Shown: one piece after another, positions 55,224 to 64,000 of the stretch
How positions within the stretch are numbered: the first letter of the stretch is position 1
Layout of the letters: each line of letters opens with the position of its first letter
NCBI GenBank assembly: GCA_947259045.1
Contig: CAMYKZ010000001.1
Span: forward strand, 1-64,000
Direction of reading: 5' to 3'
DNA length: 64,000 nucleotides
From: an uncultured Afifella sp.
Lineage (GTDB): Bacteria; Pseudomonadota; Alphaproteobacteria; Rhizobiales; Afifellaceae
The notes under the pieces: generated by a model
Databases searched by the model: none
What the model was told of the DNA's origin: nothing
The model's input: only the letters and a program-made list of their open reading frames with translations
Translations under genes and position numbers: made by a program

Positions 55224-55607
55224 ATGCGACCAACGACTTCCGTTCCGCACTCTGTTCTTGAAGCCGGTCTGCCGGCACGATTCCGCTATTGGTCCGGACA
55301 GTCCGGCGCACGATATCTGTTTACCCAGACCGATCTTTCCGCCATCGCTCATTTCGATGATGCGATTGTCATTGTCGGCCGCTTCGGCCGGGTTATCTGG
55401 GCAGGTCATACGCCGGATTACAATTGCGCATCTTCCGATCTTGCCATGCTTGCCGGGCGCGACGGATCTGATCTCTATGTCCATCTGCTGGCCCGGTCCG
55501 CAGACGATCGTCTTCAGATCATCGAAGACCTCAAAGCCGTCATTCATATCGAGCAGGCCGATATCGGCGGCCCGGCACGGATTCTCGAATTTCCGGTAGC
55601 CGCCTGA
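55224..55607 (+). CDS. Conserved hypothetical protein
   Basis: 127 residues. It has FRYWSGQSGARYLFTQTDLSAIAHFDDAIVIVGRFGRVIWAGHTPDY, then a short acidic segment DDRLQIIEDLKAVIHIEQADIG (landmarks). No known domain is recognised; strands and an amphipathic helix suggest a small alpha/beta fold. ATG 55224 is the likely start; the frame extends to 55158 in AT-rich DNA. It is convergent with the ChaC-like gene, 10 bases between stops. Confidence 0.6.
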   Translation: MRPTTSVPHSVLEAGLPARFRYWSGQSGARYLFTQTDLSAIAHFDDAIVIVGRFGRVIWAGHTPDYNCASSDLAMLAGRDGSDLYVHLLARSADDRLQIIEDLKAVIHIEQADIGGPARILEFPVAA

Positions 55608-55617
55608 ACAGTCGCTG

Positions 55618-56187
55618 TCAGCGCTTGTGCAGCTGATCCGATATTTGAAACAGCCGGCGATCGCGGATGCCCAGTTCCTGCAACCGCTGCGCAGTGCTGA
55701 TGACATAATCCGGATTTGCTCCAGATTTTCCGTTGGCGCCTGCAATCATTGCGATCTGCCGTTCAGTGTCCAGCTTACCGGCATATTGCGGATGGCCGCG
55801 ATTCACCACATAGGTCAGCGCGACGGCACGGGTTCCATCGTCCAGACGGATTATCCGCCAGTGTTCCTGATAGACGTTCGTGACCTGTTCGCGCTCGCGC
55901 AGATAAGCAATGACGTTCTGGCGTTCGCGCCCACAGACCCTGAAACCGAGTCCGAGGCAAGTGCCGCCGCGGTCAAGGCCGAGAACCAGCCCCGGGCGCT
56001 GCTCGGTACCCCGATGAACCCAGGAATAGACGCAGAGCGAGCGATGCAGGCCGGCAAGCCTCGCCTGACGGCTCTCCAGATAGCCGAATCCGGGCCGCCA
56101 CATCAGCGAACCGTACGCAAAAACCCAAAAGTCGTCGTTTTTGTCTTCCGTCATCAGACCGCAGGGCCTATCAGCCGTTAGGGTCAT
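55618..56187 (-). CDS. Gamma-glutamylcyclotransferase, ChaC-like
   Basis: About 189 residues. The substrate-binding loop is FWVFAYGSLMWRPGFGY (Y-G-S-L), the mark of the GGCT/ChaC fold. The lid has SRQARLAGLHRSLCVYSWVHRGTEQRPGLVLGL, and the catalytic-Glu region is YLREREQVTNVYQEHW. The protein is predicted to cleave glutathione to cysteinylglycine and 5-oxoproline. Starts at ATG 56187 or ATG 56154 are possible; TTG 56193 is less likely. It is divergent from the DUF2125 gene. Confidence 0.88.
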   Translation of the reverse strand: MTLTADRPCGLMTEDKNDDFWVFAYGSLMWRPGFGYLESRQARLAGLHRSLCVYSWVHRGTEQRPGLVLGLDRGGTCLGLGFRVCGRERQNVIAYLREREQVTNVYQEHWRIIRLDDGTRAVALTYVVNRGHPQYAGKLDTERQIAMIAGANGKSGANPDYVISTAQRLQELGIRDRRLFQISDQLHKR

Positions 56188-56211
56188 TCGCAAGCGCCAT
56201 TGGAGAACAAT

Positions 56212-57225
56212 GTGTCAACAGATCGGAATCCGGAAAACGGCACCAGCCGAATGGGCAGATTTGCAAAGATTACCATCGTTTTGACTATAGTGCTGTGCGC
56301 AGCCTGGACAGCGGTCTGGATCGGCGCCAGGACGATGCTTGAATCCTACGCCGATGAGTTTCTTGCCGACGGTTCCAACGGCAATGCAAAACTGTATTGT
56401 AATGACCGGCAGATCGGCGGCTTCCCGTTCCAGATGGCGTTTTCGTGTTCGTCCGCCGGCCTTGCCGTAACCAATGACAATCTGTCGGCAAGCCTTGGCG
56501 GCCTGGATATGGTTGCACTGGTTTACCGTCCGCAGCATGTCATCGCGGACTTGAAGTCGCCCTTGGATGTCAACTGGAATGGTGCCGCTTCGCCCGTCAA
56601 AGGCAACTGGTCGGCAGGACGCACAAGCATTCGGCTGGCCGAACAGGCCCTGGCCCGCCTGTCGGCGGAGTTTGACGGCCTGACGATTGCGACCGGACTT
56701 CAGTCCGCCGTCATGGTTCATTCGGAATTCCACATTCAGCCGGCTGGCGAAAATCAACAGACCGACATCGCCTTCACTGCACGCGACGCTGCAATCAGTA
56801 TCGCATCGGAGACCAGCGCGCCGTTCTCCATCGACACGACGATCCGTGTCGACCTGCCGCCAGAGGTTCTGCTCGCCGGTCAGTTGGATCACCGGGACAT
56901 AATCGTCCCGGATCTGCAAATCCGGCTTTCGGCCGCAGACAGCCTGATAACGGCAAGCGGCGCGCTCGACATCGGCAGATCGGGCATGACCAATGGCAAC
57001 ATCGTCGTCGTGACGGAAAACCCCGCGGCGCTTGCGGGCTTCCTGCAAACCCTGCCGGCGCCGGTCCGCAATCAGACCACGACATTTATCGGCGCAATGA
57101 TCGCGCTCAGCAAACCGGCAAAAAATGACCTGGGCACGCCGGTCAGCGAATTGACCCTCAGCATTCGCGACAACGCCATTTATGCGGGCACGCGCAAAAT
57201 CGGCGAACTCACCCCGGTTCTGTAA
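56212..57225 (+). CDS. DUF2125 domain protein, exported or membrane-anchored
   Basis: 337 residues. One N-terminal membrane helix (about residues 20-42, ITIVLTIVLCAAWTAVWIG) precedes a long beta-rich periplasmic part with a CNDRQIGGFPFQMAFSC segment containing two cysteines. This is the DUF2125 signature in alphaproteobacteria. The start is probably GTG 56212 with a GGAG site; TTG 56200 is also in frame. Function is unknown. It is convergent with hisC, 10 bases between stops. Confidence 0.85.
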   Translation: MSTDRNPENGTSRMGRFAKITIVLTIVLCAAWTAVWIGARTMLESYADEFLADGSNGNAKLYCNDRQIGGFPFQMAFSCSSAGLAVTNDNLSASLGGLDMVALVYRPQHVIADLKSPLDVNWNGAASPVKGNWSAGRTSIRLAEQALARLSAEFDGLTIATGLQSAVMVHSEFHIQPAGENQQTDIAFTARDAAISIASETSAPFSIDTTIRVDLPPEVLLAGQLDHRDIIVPDLQIRLSAADSLITASGALDIGRSGMTNGNIVVVTENPAALAGFLQTLPAPVRNQTTTFIGAMIALSKPAKNDLGTPVSELTLSIRDNAIYAGTRKIGELTPVL

Positions 57226-57235
57226 TGCGGCTCGA

Positions 57236-58372
57236 TCATGACGGTTGCGCGCCGCCATTCATAAAACGCGTCAGCGCATCGATTGTCGCATGATTGGCCT
57301 CCTGCGTTCCAACCGTCATGCGCAGCGCGCCGGGAATGCCGTAGCCGCCAACCCGGCGCATGACAACGCCGTTGGCACGAAGAAAACGATCCGCCTCTTC
57401 CGCGCTCTTGCCCGCAACCTGCGGAAAGTGGATCAGCAGAAAATTTCCCACGCTCGGCGTCACGGCAAGTCCGAGTTCGGCAAGCCTGGTTTCAAGCCAC
57501 GGCAGCCATTTCTGATTATGATCCACAGCGTTCTGCACATGCGCTCTATCGGCCACCGCAGCCGTTCCTGCTGCCAGCGCCGGGCCGGTGACGTTGAACG
57601 GGCCACGAACCCGGTTCAGCGCGTCGATGATTGCAGCCGACGAATAAGCCCAGCCGATACGCAGATTGGCAAGGCCGTATATCTTCGAGAACGTCCTGGT
57701 CATGACGACGTTGTTTGCCTGCCCGGCCAATTCGATGCCGCTTTCATAATCGTTGCGGCGGACATATTCCGCGTAGGCAGCATCCAGCACCAGCAACACA
57801 TGATCCGGCAACCCTGACTGCAGGCGCTTGACCTCGCTGAACGGAAGATAAGTGCCCGTCGGATTGTTCGGGTTGGCCAGAAACACGATACGGGTGCGGT
57901 CTGTGACCTTCTCCAGGATGGCATCCACATTCGCGGTGAAATCCGTTTCCGGCGCCACCACGGGCGTTGCCCCTGATGCCAGGATGGCGATCCTGTAAAT
58001 CAGAAAACCATGTTCGGTGTAGATCGCTTCATCGCCTGGCGACAGATAGGTCTGCGCCAGCAATGTCAGCAATTCGTCGGAACCGTTTCCGCAGACGATC
58101 TGAGCGGGATTGAGGCCATGGGCCGCGGCAATCGATTGCCGCAAGAGCGACGATGCGCCATCGGGATAGAGATGAAGTTCATGGGCATTGGCCCGGTAGG
58201 CTTCAATCGCCTTCTCGCTGGCGCCGAGCGGTGTCTCGTTGGACGAAAGCTTGAACACCTTCGCCGCGCTGCTCTCAGAATCGCCCGGAACATAGGCCGC
58301 AATGTCCAGAACGCCCGGGCGCGGTACCGGACCGCCTGGACCCGATTGCATATCGTCCTGAGAACGGGTCAT
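57236..58372 (-). CDS. hisC: Histidinol-phosphate aminotransferase
   Basis: A 378-residue class II PLP aminotransferase. [17 protein letters not shown] and the N-terminal [19 protein letters not shown] are present. The substrate loop is [23 protein letters not shown] carries the PLP Asp and Tyr, and the PLP-Lys is in [21 protein letters not shown]. It catalyses the histidinol-phosphate step and often also an aromatic amino acid transamination in this clade. It overlaps the chorismate mutase stop (ATGA), so the two are coupled. Confidence 0.92.
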   Translation of the reverse strand: MTRSQDDMQSGPGGPVPRPGVLDIAAYVPGDSESSAAKVFKLSSNETPLGASEKAIEAYRANAHELHLYPDGASSLLRQSIAAAHGLNPAQIVCGNGSDELLTLLAQTYLSPGDEAIYTEHGFLIYRIAILASGATPVVAPETDFTANVDAILEKVTDRTRIVFLANPNNPTGTYLPFSEVKRLQSGLPDHVLLVLDAAYAEYVRRNDYESGIELAGQANNVVMTRTFSKIYGLANLRIGWAYSSAAIIDALNRVRGPFNVTGPALAAGTAAVADRAHVQNAVDHNQKWLPWLETRLAELGLAVTPSVGNFLLIHFPQVAGKSAEEADRFLRANGVVMRRVGGYGIPGALRMTVGTQEANHATIDALTRFMNGGAQPS

Positions 58373-59196
58373 GTTTCGTCTCCTGTAAAAATCTCGACCG
58401 GCTCGGCAAATCCGCCAACGCTGACCAGCGATTGCAGCCGGCCGCCTGTGCGCTCAAATTCTGCTGACAAGTCATCGCCGTCCACATCCGCCGGAAGTTC
58501 GACAAGCGCGCTGGCATCATGCCGCAGCATCACTGCGCCGCCCAGATGGCTCACGGCAGCGCTGAGTGCATCGGGTGGGTCGCCGGCGCTTACCAGGCTG
58601 TACAGGCAGATGTCCGGTTCCGATTGATCCTTTAACGGCGGCCCGGCAATATAAACCGGCTGCAGATCATTGCGTGACGGCGTTATCAGAAACGGAAAGC
58701 GGGCAAAGATCTTTGGCCCGTTCTGTTCTTCCAGAACGTTCCACCAGGGCGTATCCGCGCGCATCGACAGCGCGGCGATCCGGTTTTGGCCGCTGGCAAT
58801 CATGGCCAGAGCATCTGCTTCGGTCTCCGCATTTTCCACCGATATGGAAAAGCCGAAATAGAACCGCACCATGTCACGCAGCAGCAGCGGATCATCGGCC
58901 GGGCCGGCGACCACGGAAAACGGCGCCTGCATTGCGGTGAACACGGTAATGATCTCACGCCAGATATGCTCCACCGTCGTCAGCGGCAGGCGGCCTTCGT
59001 GGCGCATCACCATCCGGCGCATCATGTCGGCCTCGCGGTCAGGCCGGAACGCCGCCCCCGGTGCGCTGGTACCCTTGATCGCGATCAATTCATCGATCAC
59101 CGCGCTGCGTTCGATCAGCATGCGGTGAATATCCGCATCAAGGGCATCGATACGTTGCCTTATCCGGCTGAGCGGGTCTGTTTCGATACTATCCAT
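58369..59196 (-). CDS. Chorismate mutase (AroQ-type N-terminal domain)
   Basis: 275 residues. The N-terminal domain begins [33 protein letters not shown] and reaches [13 protein letters not shown], the three-helix AroQ pattern with catalytic Arg and Lys. The longer C-terminal part ([25 protein letters not shown] on) resembles a periplasmic/prephenate-dehydratase-like fold but lacks the TRF motif. It converts chorismate to prephenate. ATGA overlap with hisC points to a shared aromatic amino acid role. Upstream lies the divergent metX. Confidence 0.88.
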   Translation of the reverse strand: MDSIETDPLSRIRQRIDALDADIHRMLIERSAVIDELIAIKGTSAPGAAFRPDREADMMRRMVMRHEGRLPLTTVEHIWREIITVFTAMQAPFSVVAGPADDPLLLRDMVRFYFGFSISVENAETEADALAMIASGQNRIAALSMRADTPWWNVLEEQNGPKIFARFPFLITPSRNDLQPVYIAGPPLKDQSEPDICLYSLVSAGDPPDALSAAVSHLGGAVMLRHDASALVELPADVDGDDLSAEFERTGGRLQSLVSVGGFAEPVEIFTGDET

Positions 59197-59299
59197 TTGA
59201 ACCTTCCAGCAACCACTTTTAGGGTAAGATCATCAGCGATTTCCAGCCTGTGCAGGCGGCGTTCAATAGCCGCCGATGCGCCGTAACGCAAAGAAAAGA

Positions 59300-59327
59300 T
59301 TGACAGACAGAAACCCGGATCCCTAAT
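59300..59327 (+). promoter_or_regulatory. Predicted promoter of metX-metW
   Basis: A consensus -35 TTGACA (59300-59305) is followed after 16 bases by CCTAAT (59322-59327). The transcript would start near 59334, leaving a leader of about 20 bases before ATG 59354. This leaves no room for a riboswitch from this promoter. The hairpin GGCGGC / GCCGCC at about 59253-59272 lies upstream of it. Confidence 0.45.
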
Positions 59328-59353
59328 CCCGGTCTTCATCATTGGAATAGACG

Positions 59354-60538
59354 ATGACACGGCACGACGCAAAACCTGCACAAGTCAGGGCAACCGCACG
59401 CAACGAGGCGCTTGATCCATCAAGCCCGGTCGTGGCGTTCGGTCGCGACAAGCCCCTGCGCCTGGACGCCGGTGTTGACCTTGCACCTTTTCAGATTGCT
59501 TACCAGACCTACGGCACCCTGAACGAAGATCGCAGCAACGCGATTCTGATCTGCCATGCCCTCACCGGCGATCAGCACGCCGCCAGTATTTCTCCTGTTA
59601 CCGGCAAACCGGGCTGGTGGGAGAATATGGTCGGACCCGGCAAGCCGATCGACACGGAGCGCTACTTCATCATCTGCACCAATGTGCTTGGCGGCTGCCT
59701 CGGCACCACAGGTCCGGCATCGCTCAACCCGGAGACCGGCGAAGCCTATGGCCTCGATCTGCCGATCATTACCATTCATGACATGGTTCGCGCCCAGGCG
59801 ATGCTGATTGACGCCCTGGGGATTGAAACCCTGCTCACCGTGATCGGCGGTTCCATGGGCGGCATGCAGGTTCTGCAATGGGCTGCAACCTACCCGCAGC
59901 GGGTCTTCTCAGCCATTCCGATTGCAACCGGAGCCCGGCATTCCGCCCAGAACATCGCCTTCCATGAAGTCGGCCGGCAGGCGATCATGGCAGACCCGGA
60001 CTGGCGCGGCGGGCGTTATATCGCAGAACGGGCAAGTCCGCGAAAAGGCCTGTCCGTCGCTCGCATGGCAGCCCATGTCACCTATCTTTCAGAAGGCACG
60101 CTGCATCGCAAGTTCGGCCGCTCGCTGCAAAACCGCGAGGCTCCCACATTCGGGTTCGACGCCGATTTCCAGATCGAATCCTACCTGCGGCACCAGGGCA
60201 TGTCATTCGTCGACCGTTTCGACGCCAACGCCTATCTCTACATGACCCGGGCGATGGACTATTTCGATCTTGCGGCTGATTATGACGGCGCACTTGCCAA
60301 TGCCTTCACCGGATCGAATACCCGCTTCTGCGTCATGTCGTTTACCAGCGACTGGCTGTTTCCGACCGCCGAAAGCCGGGCCATTGTGCATGGCCTCAAC
60401 GCCGCAGCGGCGAACGTATCTTTTGTCGAAATCGAATCCGACAAGGGCCATGATTCGTTTCTGCTCGAAGAGCCTGAAATGTTCCGCACCATTGACGGGT
60501 TTCTGTCGGCAGCCGGCCGCCTGCGGGGGCTGTCATGA
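59354..60538 (+). CDS. metX: Homoserine O-acetyltransferase
   Basis: A 394-residue alpha/beta-hydrolase-fold enzyme. Early landmarks are [27 protein letters not shown]. The nucleophile Ser is in [15 protein letters not shown], the catalytic His in [14 protein letters not shown], and [19 protein letters not shown] holds the acid Asp region. It acetylates (or succinylates, not separable by reading) homoserine, the first step to methionine. It is coupled to metW by an ATGA overlap. No SAM-II core was seen in front of it. Confidence 0.94.
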   Translation: MTRHDAKPAQVRATARNEALDPSSPVVAFGRDKPLRLDAGVDLAPFQIAYQTYGTLNEDRSNAILICHALTGDQHAASISPVTGKPGWWENMVGPGKPIDTERYFIICTNVLGGCLGTTGPASLNPETGEAYGLDLPIITIHDMVRAQAMLIDALGIETLLTVIGGSMGGMQVLQWAATYPQRVFSAIPIATGARHSAQNIAFHEVGRQAIMADPDWRGGRYIAERASPRKGLSVARMAAHVTYLSEGTLHRKFGRSLQNREAPTFGFDADFQIESYLRHQGMSFVDRFDANAYLYMTRAMDYFDLAADYDGALANAFTGSNTRFCVMSFTSDWLFPTAESRAIVHGLNAAAANVSFVEIESDKGHDSFLLEEPEMFRTIDGFLSAAGRLRGLS

Positions 60539-61194
60539 CGGATCTGCCGGCCACGGGCATGAAACTGGAAACCATGGCGGCGGATCCGACGCGCGTCGAT
60601 CTGCGCGTCATCGCCGGTTTCGTTACGCACGGCGCCCGGGTCCTGGATGTCGGCTGCGGTGACGGCCACCTGATGGAACTGCTGACGGAAGAGAAAAATG
60701 TCGATAGCCGCGGCATCGAGATTTCCCAGAAAGGCGTCAACGAAACCGTGGCGCGGGGCCTGTCGGTGATCCAGGGCGACGCCGACCGGGACCTGGGCTT
60801 CTATCCCGACAAGGCGTTTGATTTTGCGATCCTGAGCCAGACCCTTCAGGCGACTGGCAACCCGAGAACCGTGCTTGAGGAAATGTTGCGCATTGGCCGC
60901 AAGGCGATTATTTCGTTTCCGAATTTCGGCCATTGGCGGATTCGCCGGCAATTCATCCTGCAAGGCCGGATGCCGATCACCAAAAACCTGCCATACAGCT
61001 GGTACGATACGCCCAATATCCACTTTTGCACGATTCGTGATTTTATTATGCTTGCCGATGAGGTGAACGCAAATATCGAGCAGGCGGTCGCTCTGTACGG
61101 GAATGGCAGACGCATGTCACGGCGCGCGCCCTGGACGATCTGGAACCTGTTCAGCGAACAGGCGGTTTTCGTCATGTCCGACGGGTCGTCCTGA
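60535..61194 (+). CDS. metW: Methionine biosynthesis protein MetW
   Basis: A 219-residue SAM-dependent methyltransferase-fold protein. Motif I is [39 protein letters not shown] and [18 protein letters not shown] follow. [20 protein letters not shown] is typical of MetW. MetW is the partner of MetX and often required for its activity. The final 78 bases overlap the convergent methyltransferase gene. Confidence 0.93.
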   Translation: MTDLPATGMKLETMAADPTRVDLRVIAGFVTHGARVLDVGCGDGHLMELLTEEKNVDSRGIEISQKGVNETVARGLSVIQGDADRDLGFYPDKAFDFAILSQTLQATGNPRTVLEEMLRIGRKAIISFPNFGHWRIRRQFILQGRMPITKNLPYSWYDTPNIHFCTIRDFIMLADEVNANIEQAVALYGNGRRMSRRAPWTIWNLFSEQAVFVMSDGSS

Positions 61195-61926
61195 TTTCAT
61201 TCGCCCGGTATCGGGCTGAAGTGCCGGACGAAGCGCCGGGGCCAGAACGCTGCGCGCGCGCACTTTCGCGCCCTGTACGGTGCTCTTTGACGCCCGCACA
61301 CAGGTGACGCCGGAAAATGCCGGCCAGCAGATCCGCCCGACCTTCTCCATGGTTCCCGCCAGTCGCAACACCGGCCTGCGCGCGACCGGCGGCATATGCA
61401 GCGCCGTCGCCCACGCCTCCGCCTCGAACGCGGCCTCGGCGAGAACCGCGCGCAGCTGGCCGCGGGAATAGGGCCGGCCAAAACCGAACGGTGATATATC
61501 GGACCGCGCCCAGGGCCCCTGCCGGTTGGGCACAACCGCGACGACGTGACCGCGCGGCGCGAGGACCCGGCGAACTTCGGCCATCAGTTCTGACGGGTCT
61601 GACGACATTTCAAGCGCGTGCATCAGGATAACAAGATCGGCACCACCGTCGGACAATGGCAGTCGGGTTTCTTCCACCAGGGCGGTTTTTGAGGGCGCGT
61701 CCGACGGCCAGTCGATGACGCCCTGCGGCGCCGGCATCAGCGCGGCAACACGTTCCGCCTGCGCTTCGTATGCACCCAGATAGGGCGTCGGGAAACCGAT
61801 ACCGAAGATTCGCCGGCCCGGCACGTCCGGCATGACGGCTGCAAGCCCGTCGCCGACATGGCGAGCCACGATCCGCCCGAACAGCGACGAATAGAAATCT
61901 CTGAGATCGATGACGTCGAGATGCAC
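61117..61926 (-). CDS. SAM-dependent methyltransferase-like protein
   Basis: 269 residues. The N-terminal part reads VIDLRDFYSSLFGRIVARHV. A degenerate motif I is RRIFGIGFPTPYLGAY and the acidic residues of motif III are in LILMHALEMSSDPSELMAEVRRVLAPRGHVVAVVPN (landmarks). Its family is the one found next to gloB in Hyphomicrobiales. Start GTG 61926. The C-terminal 45 or so residues read into metW on the other strand and look less family-like, so the true end could be upstream if a frameshift is present. Confidence 0.78.
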   Translation of the reverse strand: MHLDVIDLRDFYSSLFGRIVARHVGDGLAAVMPDVPGRRIFGIGFPTPYLGAYEAQAERVAALMPAPQGVIDWPSDAPSKTALVEETRLPLSDGGADLVILMHALEMSSDPSELMAEVRRVLAPRGHVVAVVPNRQGPWARSDISPFGFGRPYSRGQLRAVLAEAAFEAEAWATALHMPPVARRPVLRLAGTMEKVGRICWPAFSGVTCVRASKSTVQGAKVRARSVLAPALRPALQPDTGRMKSGRPVGHDENRLFAEQVPDRPGRAP

Positions 61927-62096
61927 AATAGCCCCGCTTTTTTTGGGATCGTCCCGTCAGTTTCCGCGACCGCCCCGCCAATATCCGGTCATTCTATCAG
62001 GCTCCGGTTCACAAGGTCTTGCATATCGGCTCTTCATCTTGCCGGCGGCTGGGTCTATGAAAGGCGATAACAGAACCCAAAGACCAGGAGTGACGA

Positions 62097-62867
62097 ATGG
62101 CAGATTTGCAAATCGTCCTGTTAAACGCCAGATCCGATAATTTCGCCGTTCTGATCCATGACGAACAAAGCGGCAAAACGGCAAGTATCGACGCGCCGGA
62201 AGCCGGGCCGATTGCCGCGGAACTGAAAAAACGCAACTGGAAGCTCACCGACATTTTCGTCACCCACAAGCATTTTGATCACATTGACGGCATTCCTGCC
62301 CTGAAATCCGCATTTGACGTCAAGGTCACCGGGCCGGAAAAAAGCGCGGCGGAGACCGGATTATACGATGCAACGGTCGCTGACGGCGACAGGTTTGATT
62401 TTGCCGGCCACGAGGTTCAGGTACTGGAAACACCGGGCCATACGCTTGATCATGTCAGTTATTATATCGCCGGGCAGAACCTGCTGTTTTCCGCCGACAC
62501 CCTGTTCGCACTCGGTTGCGGGCGGGTTTTTGAAGGCACCGCCGCAATGATGTGGGATTCGTTGAAAAAATTGCGGGCGCTTCCCGACGAAACCATTGTC
62601 TATTGCGGTCACGAATACACATTGGCCAATGCCCGGTTTGCGGTAACTGCGGATCCGGAGAATATCCGGCTTTCAGAAAGGCTTCAGGAAGTTGAAACAC
62701 TTCGCGCTGAGGGAAAACCGACTGTGCCGACCCGGCTGGATCTGGAGAAGCAAACAAACCCGTTTCTGCGCGCCGATGATCCGGCGGTCGCTGCGGCCAT
62801 GAACATGTCCGGCCGGCCGGCCGATGAGGTGTTTGCGGAAGTGCGAAGCCGAAAGGATAATTTCTAG
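62097..62867 (+). CDS. gloB: Hydroxyacylglutathione hydrolase (glyoxalase II)
   Basis: A 256-residue metallo-beta-lactamase-fold enzyme. The binuclear metal motif is FVTHKHFDHIDGIPAL (T-H-x-H-x-D-H). Further ligands are in ETPGHTLDHVSYY, SADTLFALGCGRVFEG and VYCGHEYTLANARF. It hydrolyses S-lactoylglutathione to lactate and glutathione, completing the glyoxalase path started by GloA (5604-5999). The C-terminal segment is RLDLEKQTNPFLR, the glutathione-binding end. Its TAG stop lies in the CTAG border of the next element. Confidence 0.94.
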   Translation: MADLQIVLLNARSDNFAVLIHDEQSGKTASIDAPEAGPIAAELKKRNWKLTDIFVTHKHFDHIDGIPALKSAFDVKVTGPEKSAAETGLYDATVADGDRFDFAGHEVQVLETPGHTLDHVSYYIAGQNLLFSADTLFALGCGRVFEGTAAMMWDSLKKLRALPDETIVYCGHEYTLANARFAVTADPENIRLSERLQEVETLRAEGKPTVPTRLDLEKQTNPFLRADDPAVAAAMNMSGRPADEVFAEVRSRKDNF

Positions 62868-63150
62868 GGTGTTTTCCGTTGATGTTGAACAATTCTGACG
62901 GACGAAATTCTTGACAAGGTCAAGTATCGGCGTGAAGGCCATATCGGGGATATGGTCGAGAGACGATGCGCCGAGATTGGCGGGAATTTGCCCGCTGCCG
63001 TCTGTTTCTGCTGGCTCAGTTGCCACTGGCGGCCGCCCGTCTGCAAACCGCCCTCGACCGATGCCCCGCATCGCCCTTCGTGCGTTTCACAACCGGATCG
63101 TCTCACCATCGGCAATCAGAATTGCTCAACATCAACGGAAAACACCCTAG
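62864..63150. mobile_element. MITE-like element with 31-bp terminal inverted repeats
   Basis: A 279-base body (62868-63146) is flanked by CTAG (62864-62867 and 63147-63150). The ends are 31-base inverted repeats differing at one position; each starts GGTGTTTTCCGTTGATGTTG. No frame inside resembles a transposase, so it is non-autonomous. The left CTAG gives the gloB stop codon (TAG). CTAG duplication fits IS5-group YTAR targets. Its internal sequence is unlike the element at 40819-40942, though both use CTAG. Confidence 0.82.
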
Positions 63151-63159
63151 GACGGATAT

Positions 63160-64000
63160 TCAGCCGGACCCTGTGCCCGGTCGGCCGGGAAACAGGACGA
63201 CATTGTCGAGCCTGGCACTGAGACGGTGATGCAGGATGTGATGCGACAGCAATGATGTATCAAGCTCGACGCCGGCGTCAATCAGTGCCCTGGCCGCCGG
63301 CAACACGGGAATTTCCTCCGACAGGCCCGGCACCTGAACGGCGTCGGCGTGGCAACTCATGACCGCCTCCTCGAACAGGTGGAAATGATCGTGCCCGCTG
63401 CCGTGAACGATCCGGCCGTAACCGCAAAACAGGCGTTTTGCCTGAAGTTCTGGGCCGCGCAGCAATGCGCCGCCGGCAAAAACAATGAGAGAGGGTGCAA
63501 TATACCGGTCAGGCAGCAGCCCGATGCGGTAATCCGCCAGTGCGTGCGGCACATGAACCCGCTTGTAATCGCCGGCCTCTCCGCGCCAGGCGATAATACC
63601 CGCTTCGATTTCCCGCATCAACGGGCTCGCACCAAGACCGGGCAGATCACCGGCATCCTGACAGGTCGACCTGAAGCGCGACTGTCCCAACCGTGAATAA
63701 TGCAGGTCGTCGTAACAATTGGCCATCTCGAATACCGACTTGAGATCGTCTTCGGCAGCCACGAACAGAATATCGGGATCTGTGGGCTCGCTGAATTCCG
63801 CCTGCCTGACCCTGAATGGGCGGATGGTTGCGAGGTTTGCGGAACGCTCCTGCACCGCGACCGGTTTCGTCGCCGATTTCGGCAGCTTCAATCCATTCAG
63901 AAACTCGGCGTCCTGGACCGATTCAGCCGCAGACCAGCACCGGTAGGACCAGATCAGATCGATTTCCCCGTTGCGCGCCATATCCAGCGCCCGCCTGGCG
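63160..64000 (-). CDS. Unrecognised protein, 5' end outside window
   Basis: An open frame of 280 codons reading in from the window edge; it continues past the Met at 63981 (upstream codons encode ARRALD). Landmarks are RNGEIDLIWSYRCWSAAESV, DPDILFVAAEDDLKSVFEMANCYDDL and HVPHALADYRIGLLPDRYIAPSLIVFAGGALLRG. A His/Cys-rich segment HGSGHDHFHLFEEAVMSCHAD follows (landmarks). I do not recognise the family. The stop is nine bases from the right end of the MITE-like element. Confidence 0.6.
   Translation of the reverse strand, partial: ARRALDMARNGEIDLIWSYRCWSAAESVQDAEFLNGLKLPKSATKPVAVQERSANLATIRPFRVRQAEFSEPTDPDILFVAAEDDLKSVFEMANCYDDLHYSRLGQSRFRSTCQDAGDLPGLGASPLMREIEAGIIAWRGEAGDYKRVHVPHALADYRIGLLPDRYIAPSLIVFAGGALLRGPELQAKRLFCGYGRIVHGSGHDHFHLFEEAVMSCHADAVQVPGLSEEIPVLPAARALIDAGVELDTSLLSHHILHHRLSARLDNVVLFPGRPGTGSG

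Noticed and set aside
59197-59353. SAM-II or SAM/SAH riboswitch before metX
   Set aside because: The conserved core expected for SAM-II (a GCTTGCAGCC-like segment and pseudoknot partner) was not found, and a promoter close to the start leaves too short a leader. A covariance search would be decisive.

Overview
The window looks like a chromosomal stretch of an alphaproteobacterium of the order Hyphomicrobiales (Rhizobiales). The DNA is GC-rich. It carries several gene groups typical of that order: a BA14K-type surface protein, argH-lptM-lysA followed by a TIGR02302-type protein, a zinc-ribbon protein with hpt and a CpdR-like regulator, ftsE-ftsX-YdcF-plsC, hisC with chorismate mutase, and metX-metW with gloB. 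I cannot assign a genus. No rRNA, tRNA, CRISPR array, intact transposase or prophage was seen.

Layout. 1-3300: small stress and housekeeping genes (BA14K protein, universal stress protein behind an FNR/FixK-like box, VOC protein, GNAT acetyltransferase, membrane proteins). 3340-6410: a minus-strand operon for a periplasmic GMC-type dehydrogenase (cytochrome c, a glyoxalase I gene, Tat-exported small subunit, GMC flavoprotein) ending in a strong terminator. 6480-10650: ribbon-helix-helix protein with a clear promoter/operator, creatininase-like hydrolase, EamA transporter, gluQ and an AEC transporter. 10710-12605: first hybrid histidine kinase. 12809-16728: a plus-strand run (membrane protein, SDR, TspO, HIG1-like protein, cobalamin adenosyltransferase, rhomboid protease) leading into etfB-etfA (16878-18599).

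18600-40940 is accessory in character. It holds a second universal stress protein with an AGCS symporter, a PilZ gene broken by a one-base frameshift, a Met-rich multicopper oxidase, a 3-hydroxyacyl-CoA dehydrogenase, transporters and enzymes of unknown substrate, and a kinase-like APH/P-loop fusion behind a perfect FNR-type box. It also holds a lower-GC island (about 34,860-38,200) with a frameshifted fabA and a retinol-saturase-like pair, and a compact mercury module (merR divergent from merF-merA).

40939-62870 is mostly conserved core: tlpA, argH, lptM, lysA, TIGR02302 protein, CpdR-like regulator, hpt, zinc-ribbon protein, ftsEX, a second hybrid kinase closely related to the first, YdcF, plsC, a ChaC-like enzyme, DUF2125, hisC, chorismate mutase, metX, metW, a methyltransferase and gloB. 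The last gene (63160-64000, minus strand) runs off the window and was not recognised.

The most unusual signals are two short non-coding inverted-repeat elements at 40819-40942 and 62864-63150. They look like IS5-type MITEs. Each is bounded by CTAG, and the flanking CTAG supplies the TAG stop codons of adjacent genes, so the insertions leave those reading frames intact. Two further genes (PilZ and fabA) each carry a single -1 frameshift. Start sites, domain limits and family names below come from reading the sequence; no database search was run.
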